DNA of 64,000 bases from Marsupella aquatica (lineage: Eukaryota > Marchantiophyta), in NCBI GenBank assembly GCA_973895155.1, contig OZ316894.1, positions 16,988,001-17,052,000 on the forward strand. Reading direction: 5' to 3'. This document shows, piece by piece, positions 33,675 through 46,690 of this stretch (position 1 is its first letter; each line of letters begins with the position of its first letter). The position numbers and the translations under genes were made by a program. The notes under the pieces were generated by a model. The model was given only the letters and a program-made list of their open reading frames with translations. It did not search any database and had not been told where the DNA came from.

Positions 33675-34260
33675 CAAAGCTAATAGAGAAGCCTAAAATG
33701 GAGTTTTAAGATACTAAAACAGTGATTTGTGCGAGCCACTGTTGGAGAAACACACATCACCAAAATTCCTGAATACACCACATTTACTAGAGCTGATAGA
33801 GAAGCCTAAAATGGAGTTTTAAGACACTAAAAACAGTGATTTGTGCGAGCTACTGTTGGAAAAACACACATCACCAAATTTCCTGTTTACACCACATTTA
33901 CTAAGGCTAATAGAGAAGCCTAAAATGGAGTTTTAAGATACTAAAAACAGTGACTTGTGCGAGCCACTGTTGGAGAAACACCCATCACCAAATATCCTGA
34001 ATACACCAGATTTACTAAAGCTAATAGAGAAGCCTAGAATGGAGCTAAAATGGAGCTTTAAGTACTAAAAACAGTGATTTGTGCGAGCCACTGTTGTAGA
34101 AACACACATCACCAAATTTCCTGAATACACCAGATTTAATAATGCTAATAGAGAAGCCTAAAATGCACTTTTAAGATACTAAAAACAGTGATTTGTGCGG
34201 ACCACTGATGGAGAAACACACATCAGCAAATTTCCTGAATATGCCAGATGTACTGAGACA
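33675..34260. repeat. ~110-125 bp tandem repeat, five copies
   Basis: Units share taatagagaagcctaaaatg, 'gagttttaaga', 'aacagtgatttgtgcgagcc', 'actgttggagaaacacacat' and 'caccaaatttcctgaataca'. Copies start near 33680, 33792, 33907, 34019 and 34144. Confidence 0.9.
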
Positions 34261-34289
34261 TTAGAGTTTTTCGTCGTGGCAAGAAGGCG

Positions 34290-35010
34290 GGTGAGTTGTC
34301 GGCCATTTTGGGGCCGGGTTAAGGGTGTGTTCAGCTCCAACTCAAGATTAACAATCGCCCCTGGGTTTTGAGGTGAGTTAAGCTTCCAACTCAAGATTAA
34401 CTTTTGCCTGTGGGTCATTTTGAGTCGAGTTAGGCTCCGAATGCAAGATCAACATTTGCCTAGGGGTCACTTTGAGTCGGGTTCAGTGTGAGTAAAGGTC
34501 ATTTTGAGTCCGGATTGAATGTGAATTAAGATCATTTTGAGTCCGAGATCAGGATGACTTAAGCTTCCAACTCAAGATTAATATTTGCCTGTGGGTCACT
34601 TTGAGGTGAATTAAGCTTCCAACTCAAGATCAACATTTGCGTGTGGGTCACTTTGAGTCAGGTCCAGTGTTAGTCAAGGTCATTTTGAGTCCGGATTCAA
34701 TGTAAGTTGAGATCATTTTGAGTCCAGGTTCAGGGTGGGTTAAGCTTCCAACTTAAAATCAACATTTGCTTGATGGTCACTGTGAGTTGGGTTCAGTGTG
34801 ACTTAAGCTTCCAACTCATGATCAACATTTGCCTTCTGAGTTGGATTTGGGGTGAGTTAAGCTTTCAACTCAAGATCAACATTCGTCTCTTTCAGTTTGA
34901 GTGGGGTTCAGTGTGAGTTAAGCTTCCAACTCAAGATCAACACTTGCCTGTCTGTCATTTCGAGTTCAGGGTGAATTCAGCTTTCAACTCAAGATCAACA
35001 TTTGTCCCTT
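34290..35010. repeat. degenerate 60-115 bp tandem repeat
   Basis: 'gagttaagcttccaactcaa', 'gatcaacatttgcct' and 'gggtcactttgagt' recur about nine times, with occasional 'gtcattttgagtccgg' inserts. Spacing varies, indicating mixed sub-units. Confidence 0.85.
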
Positions 35011-35069
35011 CAAATAGGGGTTAAATTGCCCAAATGCTTACCCAAAGTTCTTAAGTTCAACTTCTAAAT

Positions 35070-35390
35070 GGAGACTTGGTGAACAATGAGCCATGGAGAC
35101 TTTATGGACAGTGAGCAATGGGCCTAGGTGCAACTTTGACATGCAGTTCCTAAATAAGTGAGTGATGGCCCTAGGTGCAGCTTTGCCGTCAGTTAATAAA
35201 TAAGGTCTTGAGAAAATAGGTACATAGTTGGCCTTTGCGCACAGTGAGCAATGGAGATTTCATGCACAGTGAGTGATGGGCCTAGGTGCAGATTTGATGT
35301 GCAGTTCATAAATAAGTTCTCGAGAAATGTATGTACACAGTTAGCCTTTGTGCACAGTGAGTGGTGAGCAATTAGAACATCTTTCACAGG
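35070..35390. repeat. ~125-140 bp tandem repeat, about 2.5 copies
   Basis: 'cagtgagcaatggg', 'cctaggtgca', 'tttgatgtgcagttc', 'ataaataag', 'ttgagaaa' and 'cagttagcctttg' recur in the same order at about 35085-35205, 35206-35310 and 35311-35375. Confidence 0.8.
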
Positions 35391-37185
35391 GAAAGGGGCT
35401 ATGGTGGAGTTGACACTGATCCCTCCAATTACACAGACAGTCCTTATTGCCAGATGCTCTCAGCCAAAAGCATATCCAAAGGAACCCCAATAAACCCAAC
35501 CTGAGTTTTTTTGAGTCAATAGCTCCCAGGGTAGTTTTCTGATTCATTTCTGAGTGTACTTAACCTCAACTTTCTGAGTTTCTCTCTCTAAATTGAAGTA
35601 TAACTCTATTTCCTCACAAAGTGATCCTTGATATTGTTGACATATCAACAATCTTCACAAGTAGAAGTAAGAGCGGACTTGCATGTGCTGCGGCCGTTTA
35701 TTTCTCGGCCCTTAACACTCCTAAGCCATAGGTAAAAAACTGAATTTGATTTTTGCACAAAATCTGGCTCTATACTACATGTGCTCTTCAGAGAAGTGTC
35801 AGGGTGGTCCCACTTGTCATTTGCACTTCCAGAATTTAGAGGGCAGTGTCAGGGTGGTCCAACTTGGTGTTTACTCTTCCAGAATTTAGAGGGCAATTTG
35901 CATGGATAGGTGGAGCAAAAGGTGATTTCTTGTCTCATTGAAAAGTGAAAGGTTGGGATGTCAAGCATCGGAAACTTTCCGGCCCTTGCTCTTGAAAGTC
36001 CTCATCTATTGTTGTGAGGCATGAAAGCCTCAATCAGTCAAAAGGTGTCATCACTTCACTTAAGGGAAAGAATTTTTAGGACCATCACATGCAAGATGGC
36101 CTTATGAGCTGTCTTGCATGTGTGAGGTCTTCACTTTTCCAATCCTCAATTCTACAGATGGCAATAACATATTGACTGAGAATTTTGTGGAGGAACCTAC
36201 TCTTCAGGCAGGTTTTATGGCATACAAAGTGGAGAACCAAGGGCAATGGCTACATACTTTGCAGCCCTTGAGGTCCTGTCCTTTAAAATCAGAATAAAGC
36301 AGACAGAATATTTAAAAAACAAAAACGGAGACAATGAAGGACTTATGCAATTTACTTGTAGTAGGACAATAGAATTTAGATCGCAATTTAGGGAGTGGTA
36401 AGGCCACTTCATCTAAGACCATCTACATTCAAGACAGGCTATTTCTCTTAAGACTGTACATGCAAGATGACCCTAAGGGCCAACTCCCATGTGATCATGC
36501 TGCCCTCTGTGCTCCCGATACTTTCAGGAAAATTTAGCACTTCTATTATCAGACAATCCGATCAGACAATCCAACAATCCGACGCAAATTTTGGTCTCTA
36601 CTTCCTAACTATGAGAGAGTTTGTAACAAATGTATAGTCTTTTTTGTTTTTTCCACAAGGCAAAGGTTGAGACCTGGGCTGGAAACTTTCAGGTCCTTGC
36701 CCTTGGGACCGTACAAAATATGCCGTCAGGCCTGGCACCTGGTTTGGCCTTGACAGGCAAGTTAGGGGTCTGGACCCCGTCACCTGTCACTCCGAACACC
36801 CAGTCGTCCCAACTGCCCAGTCCCAACTGCACCCCGACCCCGTCCCGACCCCATCCCAACCCTAATCCGGCCCCGACACTGGGGGACGGCTTGCCAATCC
36901 GGGGAGTCCACGGGAGCCCAGGACCGAGCCGGAAAGGGGTTCAGGAGAATTCAGGACCGGCCATGAAATAAAGAGGAACATGCATCATTTGGCCCCTTTT
37001 GGAGCCATAATGTGACAACTTTCCGTGTCAGGGAACACATAAACTTGCACGTTGGCTCAAACCAGGCTGACCCATGAGGGGGTACTGCCTGACACGCCTC
37101 ATTCACACTACCTAAGTTAAGGGCCGTTATTTGAAAGACACTTCACATCCAAGTTGGCCCTAAAGCCTTCAAAAGAAAACTTTGA
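35391..37185. other. non-coding region, nothing recognised
   Basis: A ~70-bp direct duplication ('agtgtcagggtggtcc' ... 'cttccagaatttagagggca') lies at about 35795-35895. A C-rich stretch at 36780-36870 repeats ccgaccccgtcccgacccca-like phrases. No gene is supported. Confidence 0.45.
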
Positions 37186-37500
37186 AATAAGTGTACCCAA
37201 ATTTGGTGCAACTCCATAAGAAACGTCGGGGGAAGACTACCAAAAAAGTATTCCCAACTTTAGTGCAGCTACGGACGACACATTGGAGGAAAACTTCCGA
37301 AAAAAGCGTTCCCAAACGGAAAAGTCGTCCCAATTTTAGTGCAGCTACGGACGAAACATTCGAGGGAAGTTTTCCAAAATTGGAGGAAAACTTCCATAAA
37401 AAGCGTTCCCAAACTTAGGGCGATTGGAGAAGAAACACTGGAGGGAAACTTTCGAACAAAGTGTTCTCAAGTTTAGTGCAATTACAGAAGCGACAATGTA
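37186..37500. repeat. ~60-70 bp tandem repeat, about five copies
   Basis: 'ttagtgcagctacggacgaa', 'acattggaggaaaacttcc' and 'aaaaagcgttcccaa' recur from 37192 to 37495 with moderate divergence. Confidence 0.85.
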
Positions 37501-38121
37501 ACCCATACGTGGGAGGAAGGCGAGCAGATCAAAGAATCTCCGCCATGCCATTTTTCTAAAACATCGACTGTACCTACGTCCGGCAGTCTGCTATGATCCG
37601 TTTTTGGTCTGACCAACAGACTTATCACATGCTGACGCGGTAGCAGACTGGAATAAAGCAGACTCTCTAGATTATAAGAAGGAAATGGAGAGTGGGCACG
37701 GAATCTACTGCAGATGTTTCCAAAACTGGAACATTCCTTTCAAACACAAAGTATACTTTCATCATGGACATGAAAAGATTGGTTCACGATTACCCTCACT
37801 ACCTTCATCATTATCAGGCACAAAAGTTCGAGGCTGAACTCAAATATGCTGCCGTCCATTTCATAATAACTCATTCCCAATGATGACCACATATCATGGT
37901 CAACAACAAATTTGCCGGATGTTTGAATAGCTGAAAGCATAATTTGGCTTCAGCACATTCGGAAATGAAGTATCCATTCACTACCTGTATGAATGGCTAC
38001 CCCCTCAATATCAAAGAAAAGCCCTGGTGAAGCTTAATAGCACAGGCTCTCAAATAGAATTTACTCTCTCCCCTGACTATACATAAGTTCCGAGCATTTA
38101 GTTCCCTCAACAAAAAATCAC
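37501..38121. other. LETM1 3' flank, no gene seen
   Basis: The right part is presumably LETM1 3' UTR. No other exon is recognised. Confidence 0.4.
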
Positions 38122-41100
38122 CTAGAGCTTCAAGGGTTGTGCTGGTTGCTGTCTGTCGTCAGGTTGGTGCGCTTCCTCCACGCCCGCCGCACTGCCCAGC
38201 TTCACAATATCTTCCACCAAAATTTTTCCATCTGTTCATCACCACACATTAACATATCAACGATTGGTTTCAAAAACACGAGATCACATTTCAGTGGTTT
38301 TTTCTCCAAGCTTCCAAGAGGACTGATATGGCCTCTTTGTGGCACAGGCATTTAAGACGACCCGTCTTTCACATTAGATCAAAGCATGTGTAAAACTAAT
38401 TTGCTGACCTCTATCTTTAGCCAGATTGCTAATGAGGTGTTGCAAATTCTCTTGACCCAAAGTATCCTTCAAGTACGTGGCCGCAGCGGCCACTTCTTCA
38501 GCCGTGACTTTACCATCATGATCTCTGCAGCGGAGCAAGCACCTCAGCTGTCAGTCTCATTAAACCCAACCCCACTTGGCCCATTTGAGTTGGCCAAAAG
38601 TTTTCTATCTAAATATGAGTGTATTTATCAATAAGATCCTCCTTCGCAGAAGCTGGCAAGGAAGATCGACGTGCAGAGACAAAAGCAAGAGTACTCCCAT
38701 CTCAACTTGTAAAAATCTAATCCAAGACAAGACCAACTGTGGATTGATATTCCACCTGTCAAGAACGCGCCACCGGTCACCAATTTTTGCATCAACATCA
38801 TCCAGTTCTTTCTCCAGATTATGCAGCATTGCATCTACCTGCATTCCCACAACCCAATACGTTAGGGCCATGGCAGATCCCAATGATTTAGTAACTTGAA
38901 GGTTCAAAGGCTAATGATGGTAGAGCACTCAACCAACAGAAGGTCATCATAGACACACAAGCGTTCTTAAGCTCTAAGACTTCAGACGTATCAGATTTAA
39001 TCATGGCACCTTTGCAATCAGAGCTGAAGAAACTCGAGTCCCTGAAGCTGTCTCAGCAGCATGCTCACTATCCTCTCTCGCATGTCTATAGGCCTCGCGA
39101 GCTATGTCTTCCTCAGGTGTACCTTCTTTGTCCACCATATTATTGTACAGTTGAATCTGCTTGACCAACCTCAGGATCAGTAAGAAAATCGCCGCACATG
39201 ACCCGCATTCGCATTTTGAAAAAAGGAATTCATGACCAACGGTAAAAGAAAGTATTTGAAGAGCTTCAAATTGATTTTTCAGATCTCTTCGTAACAGACC
39301 AATTTGTCATTCACACAAAAGAGAGATACTGTAGCAGATATCACCTCAGTATTCACAAGCCTCAGAAAGTCCGCACGCTCGTTACTCACAGACTGCAAGT
39401 AATTGATCCGGTGTCAGACGAAATCCTCAATAAAAGATGCCCATACGTCTAACAGACTGAACCCCATGGAAAAATAAATAAAAATCACACCAATTGCACT
39501 TAATTACTAACAAACAAAAATTGACCAAGTTTTAGGATACGCAGATGGTTTACCGAAGCCGATGCTAGTACAGCAAGTGCACTGCTGAGTTTGCACAATT
39601 CCTCCTTTTTGTCAATTGCTCTTTTTTGGGCTAGCTGTCGGGCTTCATCCGAGATCGACAGATGCAGGTCTTGCAATGATACTTCTTCTGGTAGCCGTTC
39701 CTTCCTCTCAGCTCGTGAGCGTTCCAGCTCTGCTTTGGCTTTGGCTTCCTCTTCCTGTACCCAGTATCATATATTTTAGCATTGAGAGCGCTTAAAAAAA
39801 ATTAAAACGTGGATGGGATTGTCAGATTAGCAATCCCGATATCAAGCACAAAACATCAAATTGATTTCCACATCTCAAATTCTGACGCAGCTTGCACGCA
39901 AGGCTTACTTCAGGTCACCAAGTTTCATTTAATACAGGAAAGCCGAGATCTTGCCAAACAGGAATCCCGTCCACGAGATTCAACTCAAGCTCAGGTTTGA
40001 GTAAGTCACCGCCTAAATTATTGATCCTCCAAGGTTGAGTTGGTTATCTGGGGATGACCAAAATTTTGGAGCTCTCTGAATGGGGCAGCTCCCCTTTCGT
40101 TACTGAGAGGCAGAACAGAAAGGTTCTGCCAGTCATCCCTATTCACTGACTCATAAATAGTTGTAAGCGGGCTCTCCTTGAATGCTGGTTTGATTCTGAG
40201 TTCCCAGTGGAGATCAAAAGCAGTAGGAAATTGGAGCCACCATGTCGATGCTCTCCTTAACGAACTGTCTGATATGGCGACAGGCAATTACACTGCAGAG
40301 TTTACGAGAACTTTGCTGGCGCCTCACTTCCTGGTTTGTGCCTAATGGGGCGAAGTCCAACGCACTCTATGTTCGAACTGTTTTGTCTGGACGGAGGGAA
40401 ATGGGCATAGAGATCCACCAAGAAGGGCTTCCAACAAAACTGTCGAGAGTAGTGATATACTTCGCAGACATGTCTTGCTCTACCGTGAGCCCTTCCTTGG
40501 CCTCAAACTTTTAGAGTGACGTCTGTACTTCTGTTTCTGTTCTTTCTGTGAACATGTAAGTCACGTTCACGTTGCAATGTCTATCAGTATTAACTAAGGT
40601 TTTCAGAGTAAAGTTTAACACTGATTAGGTCGCTGTGAAATTTACAAGAAGCAATTGGGATAAGAAAGCAAGGTACTATGTCAGACTTGCGAGTATGGCA
40701 ACGAATTAGCATAATCAGTTGTGATCATGACCTTGATGAGCTCTTCCTGCTCCCTCAAATATTCCAGTTTGCGCTGGCGCTCTGCGAGTGTGTCGTCACT
40801 AGGCGTAGCGGCACTGACTGAGTCCACGACTTGATCAGGAAGGGATGATAACGTAGCCTGCATAGCCTCTTCTGGTCTGATTCTTCCGGATACCATGAAC
40901 GCCCTTACAACGATTGCAAAACCCAACACATGTCAGAGGAGGAATAAACGTAAGTGTACCCGTCGGCTCAGGTCAAGAATTAAAAGATTATGAATGATTG
41001 CATCCTAACAAGAAATATGGGGCTCAGGGTCAAAACTGCAACTTATTAAATTTCAAAATGCTAATGAAATGCTGTCAATCCACCGACATTGGCTCTGCAT

Positions 41101-44100
41101 GGAGACATACCGTGAGAGGATCAGGAGTGACGATGGTAATGACTTGTTCAATGAAAGATCAAGCCAGTCCTTCAACTGCACCATGCCAAAATAACAGTGT
41201 TCGTGAGCCGTCAGGATGTGATCCGGAACGCAAATGTGAGTCGACCCATCTTATGGACCCACATTTCACTAGCCGACAAGACTTTGATGATCACCTTCTG
41301 TACAGTTAGAGCCCAACTGAGCGATATCTTTCATTTCAGGCACATATCTTTCATTGAGGCACTGAAACGCAATAACATTTATCGACTTTCCCATCAAAAA
41401 TCTATTTCTGTTGGTATTCAAACTGCACTTTACTGCTAGGATGTTAATCGTATTGGTAGCATACGATCGTTGTTCTAATTGGCATACATTCAGAATCTAT
41501 CACGCAGAGGTAAAGGTAACCTCTACTACGATTCCGAAAGGAAATACCTATGTTCCACCCAATCGACACCGTCTCCCTAATAAAAGTGAGCAGGATCATA
41601 CTTACAGATACAATGATCCTTACACCATGGTTCTCTACGTTTTACTCAATCGAACTCTTCTTGAGCTCACGTTTTGACCGACACTACCCACCAAACTGGA
41701 ATGATTGCAGACATTTAGATACCCAACAAAATGAGAGTTTTCCTAATTGCATACCTGATGCCGCATCTCTTCCACAGAAAGCAATCCAAGCATTCCCCTC
41801 TCTCGACAGGCTGCCCGCAGCTCTGTCTCGGACAATGACTCGACACCTTCGCTCTGAATCATCCTATCATCTGCCTTTATCCTGTTAAGAACGTGATCAT
41901 AATGTAAATGATAATCTAAAATACTGCATTATGAGTGTCACACCAGCTACTCAATTGTTCATTGATCCAATTCATTCATCTCATGCCTACACCAAAATTG
42001 TCAAGAGTAAGTTGAAAACTAGAAGCACACCAATTCAAGCCAAGATCAAAATACCCTTTAAGTCATAAAAGGGTCCTTGACAAGCATCAGATGCCAGCGG
42101 TAAACACTGTGCAGCCTAGGCAAAAACATTTCAAGGTGGAAAACATTCTCATTACTCTGCAATTAGTCAGTAAAGAGAAACGGCCAGGATTGTACCCTCT
42201 TAACTTCGTCCGAAGGCTGTAACGGAGGTAAGCATCAGTCCCATAGGGCTGTATACCCATATATTTGCACATGCTTACAAGCCTTGGCCTGCAAGACGTG
42301 TTTAAACAGTATCCCAACGCAAATTAGGAGAATGGGAGAAACTTTTATATAGATAGCTTCAGTTTTAGATAGATAGCTTCAGTTTTAGATAGAAAGATAC
42401 TCGTTGGCTATCTATATAATAGTTTTCTATCTAAAAGAGGGTCTTCGGTACCTGTTAATTAGACTCCTGAAGTACAATCCTCAGTTTGTTACGTACTCAA
42501 TCCAGATATGCAGTGGAATGAGTACGTAACAAACTGAGGATTGTACTTCAGGAGTCTAATTAACAGGTACCGAAGACCCTCCGCCAATCTACAGTTACAA
42601 ATACAAATGGACAGCCAACGAGTACGTGTATCTAAGAAAGAAAAGATTCGTCCAACGAAAAACGAATTCTACAAACCTCGTTAAATTATCCAGCGTAAGC
42701 TCATCATTGAAAAGCTTCGCAAATTCCAAAATGTCCACGTTTGTGACATTTGACCCAGTCCGTACCTGCACGAAGTTGGAGAACTTAGATTAAACTGTAA
42801 ATAACCATTAGAAAACGCGGTTTGAAACTAGTGAGAAACGAAGACAACAGTCGACAAAACGCTTGCTAGTTTAATTCTCTTGGGAGACTCCTGCGGACTC
42901 ACGAAAGTTATCGAAGAACTTAGCAAACTGTATCTTCATAGAGTTGAGGATTTGAGATAAGGCTTGAATTGGATGTCAAACCTTGCCCATAAACTCGTCC
43001 AATTCACTGGCTTTTTTTTGAAGCTCTCCACTCCGTGAAGTCTTAAGCTCTCGCGCCATCTCCCCAACAGTATCTTGTAGAAACTTGGCATACTGAATTC
43101 TTGCATTTAACCTCTTTTTTAGTTGCTCCTGTAAAAAGGAAAACCATGGAAAAATCTTTATATCGTATCAATGGCAGCCCTACCATACTGATTGACTCGA
43201 CAGTTTGGCAAGAATTGGCCCTGGGCAAGTTGTCAGGCTCGGATACGCACGTCTGTAGCACGTGCATGTAAGAAATGATTTATTGCTTTTGCAATGGGAG
43301 TGAGAAACGAGCTGCACTATTCATCTGCTACAGCTATAGCTCGGATGGACTGCTCGTGAGTGGGAAAACGGGGACAGTGGAAGCAACAGTTCAGCATTAC
43401 ACTAAAGTGACTCGTTATTTACGCTGACTCTCGCAAGTCTCAAGTTTTAAAAGATTACCTGCTCCTTCATCTTGTCTTGAAATGTTGAGGGGAGCATATT
43501 GGGGAAGATTCTGAGCGCAATGGGAAGTAAAAACTCCATGAAAGGCACGATTAGGAAGACCGCAAATGGCACAAGCCGGAATATATCAGCTGCTGTTGTG
43601 GTAAGCTGTTGTCTCTCCCTTCTAGAGAGACTATTTCCTCCTGCAAGTTTCAAGAGCAACCTTGAAGAGATGCGAACGTCTGCCCAGAGAAGCTTAGTTC
43701 CCAGCCAGTAATGTTGCAAGCCCTCCTTTAAATGTTTTCCCCACCCGGAGATCTTTTTCGCCCAGTCTTCCCTGCATTGCAGAATCAAGTCCATGAGCTA
43801 ACAACAGCTACTCAGTGACTCTTGGCGAATTTTGCAAAGAACTCTTCCTATCCCAGAGAAAAACACATCACTCTTAAACCCTAAACCTAAAGTCTTGAAT
43901 CAAGGAGAAAATTCTGTCCAACTATGTGTTTCCTAAGACATACTGAGTTCAGCAATCAACATCTAGCATTGGGGGTCTTATCATCATGCCCTCAAGAGGA
44001 TCGGAGAAGGAACAGTGACCTGCTCATTGCTGCAATGGCTCGTAAGGCAGGCCCGAATCCCAGTAGTTTGGTCCAGACTTTCTTGATTATACCAGCGTTC

Positions 44101-44729
44101 TTCTTAGCTAATTCTTCTTTCTGCTTCTGTTTCGCCTTTGCAGAGGCAGAGGATAGCCCAACAACAGCCTGGTCACAATCATCAGCAGAGGCGTCTAACT
44201 GCTTTCTGGGCTTCTGGGCTTCATCTTCATCCTCTTGGTAAGGCTTCGGAGACGCCGTACTAGCGGCTGATTGGGCAGGCGCACACAAGACTCGGGTGCG
44301 CGACGAAAAATGACGTCTCCCAAGAGGATCAAATTGCGCATCATCTGTAAAATACTTCAAAGCAGCGTCCGCCCAGGGTTCTGGAAAGACTCGGGGTTGG
44401 AGAAAGTTTCCCACTTTGCCTGAAACATATGCTCTCTGAATCAAATTCGATGGCGTTACCGTACCATAATATCGTCTGTGAATTAGATCCAATGGCCTCG
44501 TAGGGATGATAACCTCGCTTTCTGTATCCCTCCCATCAAAGATGAAATCTGTCGTCGAGGCCACAGGGCTGCTGAAATGATGCCCTTTGAGAGACGATCT
44601 TGCATAATTGTAGTATGACCGGGATTCAGAAGAACAGACAGGACTGATTGGCACTGGATGCTCTTCCAAGACCCGCACAAGCCTCCTTGCACCCCTTTTG
44701 CGGACTACCCCGAGAAGTCGAGAGGCCAT
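38122..44729 (-). CDS. LETM1: LETM1 mitochondrial inner-membrane cation/proton exchanger, 14 exons
   Basis: Exons, 5' to 3': 44729-44020, 43771-43459, 43128-42982, 42765-42677, 42288-42196, 41881-41755, 41175-41111, 40903-40732, 39754-39554, 39392-39345, 39156-39010, 38838-38756, 38524-38409, 38231-38122. They total 2421 bp and 806 residues; all introns are GT-AG and every split codon is completed in frame. The N-terminus (MASRLLGVVRKRGARRLVR) is a mitochondrial presequence. Residues about 237-341 hold the LETM core with the Pro-containing transmembrane helix (about 301-321, IFRLVPFAVFLIVPFMEFLL). The ribosome-binding-like domain follows (MCKYMGIQPYGTDAYLRY, then GVESLSETELRAACRERGM). The C-terminal part is coiled coil with an EF-hand loop at 731-742, DRDHDGKVTAEE, split by intron 12. 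A second, degenerate loop follows (KDRDGKILVED). LETM1 supports K+/H+ (or Ca2+/H+) exchange and mitochondrial volume and translation. Intron 4 contains a long palindrome (42437-42581). Confidence 0.95.
42437..42581. repeat. 67-bp near-perfect inverted repeat in LETM1 intron 4
   Basis: The left arm 42437-42503 (starts gagggtcttcggtacctgtt) and right arm 42515-42581 (ends aacaggtaccgaagaccctc) pair with a single mismatch around an 11-nt loop. Outside them, gatactcgttggctatct (about 42405) and its inverse ggacagccaacgagtacg (about 42611) form an outer, less perfect pair. Upstream, 'agatagcttcagttttagat' is tandemly repeated at 42350-42390. Confidence 0.95.
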
Positions 44730-46020
44730 ATCTAGGGCTGAAGCAAGCACTACAAAACCTTTATACCAGTCTCCAAAGCGTCTCGAAATCCTGATAGTCC
44801 AGCCAGCTTACCACCGCTCAAATTCGCAATTCTCCCTCCTTCCTTAGCCAAGATGGACATTACGGATGTGAACGAGACTGTCAAATTCCTGCCCTCTCGG
44901 CATTCACAATCTCTGAACGCAATACACAATGCACGACCAGGATTGCATGGCAAAAACCCCGATCCAGACAAATACAGGGGAGGTATTCCTCCACGTATGT
45001 CGCATCCACAGATTCTGCTGCAACAAGTCGAGATCAAATTTGCTGCTGTGAGCAGTGGAGAATGGAAACCTCATCTACTGGCATCCTATTCTATACTACC
45101 ACATTGGCCATGATAATGTCATTCCGACCGCGCCAAAAGACGTCTCAGCCACTCGCCACGACAAGCAAAGCAGGTACACATGAAGAGCAGAGCTTCCGGA
45201 ACCAAAATCGAGCAATCAATCAATCCTCAGACCGCTATCAAGCCAAGGAGGATGATACTACTCCACGGGCACCGTCAACCCCAATCTCTGCGCAAGTGGC
45301 TTTCATTCGTCCTAGTCCTGGCCTGTGATGGAAAGGGGATCGATCACGTTAGTAACTTGGGTACGTCGCAGAAGTGGCAGAAGTGGCAGCAGGTGAAGAA
45401 GATCCTTTCGTTTCCTTACACTCTACGGGAGAAGCAAAACCCTCTGCTATTCCTGCCCCAGATGCTCCTCCTCCTCTGCTACTGCTGCTTTTTCTCCTTC
45501 GTCGCAGGAGCAGGGATTTTGACCTCTTGTCCTGGAATACGCTCGCACTGGTCTCTCTCATCGCTGCCCCGTTGTTTGCCTTTCCATTTGATACGTTGCA
45601 ACTCGATTATTTTGCGGAAATGCGCTCGCTGACATCAGCCAATTGATAATGAGGTACCGATCACCAATGCCTCCGGGCCCGCCGACCCGCGACGCAAGCA
45701 AAGGAAAGGAAAGGAAAGGAAAGGACACGAAAAGTTCGTGGTCGCTTTTGCAGCTTCAGCAGCAAATCCATTCTTCTGCCCGCTCCTCGCTAAAGCTGCG
45801 CTTGTCCTCCATATCCACGCAGACCAGACCAAAGCACCATGTCCAGCGAATCGAATTGCAAGACGAGCAAAAAGCAAAAAAGCAGAACCTCGTCCATCAA
45901 ATGGCTCTGCTCGTCCGCTCTTGTCGTTTGACGGCATCCGCCACTCCGACCGCGGTTAGGTTGGCCCATCCCAACTCGGGTTACATCCCACCAAAATGTT
46001 GTCGGGTAAAACCATTGTTC
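44730..46020. other. LETM1 promoter side and GC-richer flank, no supported gene
   Basis: Contains the presumed LETM1 5' UTR and promoter. Several frames of 85-150 codons occur on the plus strand; they overlap one another and carry no domain or splice support. A (ggaaa)n run lies at 45702-45724. The block 'ccgccactccgaccgcggttaggttgg' (about 45938-45964) is related to the repeat at 47040-47225. Confidence 0.4.
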
Positions 46021-46027
46021 CAAGAAG

Positions 46028-46125
46028 GGGTTGTGTAAAGGATAATGACTGTCTGGGCACAGGGTTATTTTAGGCTGGTTGTGTACAGGATAATACTGTC
46101 TGGGCATTGGGTTATTTTAGGCTAC
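46028..46125. repeat. ~48-bp direct repeat, two copies
   Basis: 'aggataat', 'actgtctgggca', 'gggttattttaggct' in two consecutive copies from about 46037 and 46087. Confidence 0.85.
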
Positions 46126-46399
46126 AACATGTGACCAAAAAGTGAACAAAATTTGATACTCAATAGTAGTGGAATCTTTTCTGAGCATTCTGGGAGCAGG
46201 GTTTAACCTTGAACCCCAGCCTGGACAATCACAATAGTAGGCAAATATGGTTTGGAAAAGAGTTGACTAACATGACCTTTTGGGCAAAAGATTATGGAAA
46301 TAGCCCTCTTCAAGTGGTTACACACGTAACCTTCATTCCAACCTGGATTATATTGACCAAAAATGTATATGGTATACTCTAAGAGGTAGACAACCAGAA

Positions 46400-46690
46400 A
46401 TTGTAGGAATCACCTATGATCCAAAATATGTCTTTTGGATACAAATTAGCTAAACTTTTAACAACATAGGAGATAAGTGAGGGTAGTTTAACATCAGATT
46501 TAAATAATATATTCTCCTATATGCACTTTCTATAAAGTAAAATAAGTCATTAATAGTGAAAATATATAATAGTGAAAATATATAATATTCTTGGAATAGT
46601 GTCTTTGTAAAATAGGGTTATTTATATAAGCTATGATGGTAAGTGGTATCCCAAAAATACACAAACTTAACCTCTAGAGGGAAATCATTG
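46400..46690. repeat. dispersed ~300-bp AT-rich repeat, copy 2 of 4
   Basis: Shares the ordered phrases of the copy at 28890: 'gatccaaaatatg', 'aaattagctaaactttta', 'ttctataaagtaaaata', 'attaatagtgaaaa', 'gtaagtggtatcccaaaaata', 'cttaacc'. It has an internal 18-bp duplication (ataatagtgaaaatat). Confidence 0.75.

Noticed and set aside
45374-45646. 90-codon frame with a hydrophobic segment near the LETM1 promoter
   Set aside because: The frame starts at GTG, not ATG, overlaps other open frames in a GC-rich stretch, and shows no family or splice support.
45180-46038. 150- and 131-codon plus-strand frames
   Set aside because: Low-complexity (Lys/Gly and Leu/Ser runs), mutually overlapping, no domain; the second includes a dispersed repeat at its end.
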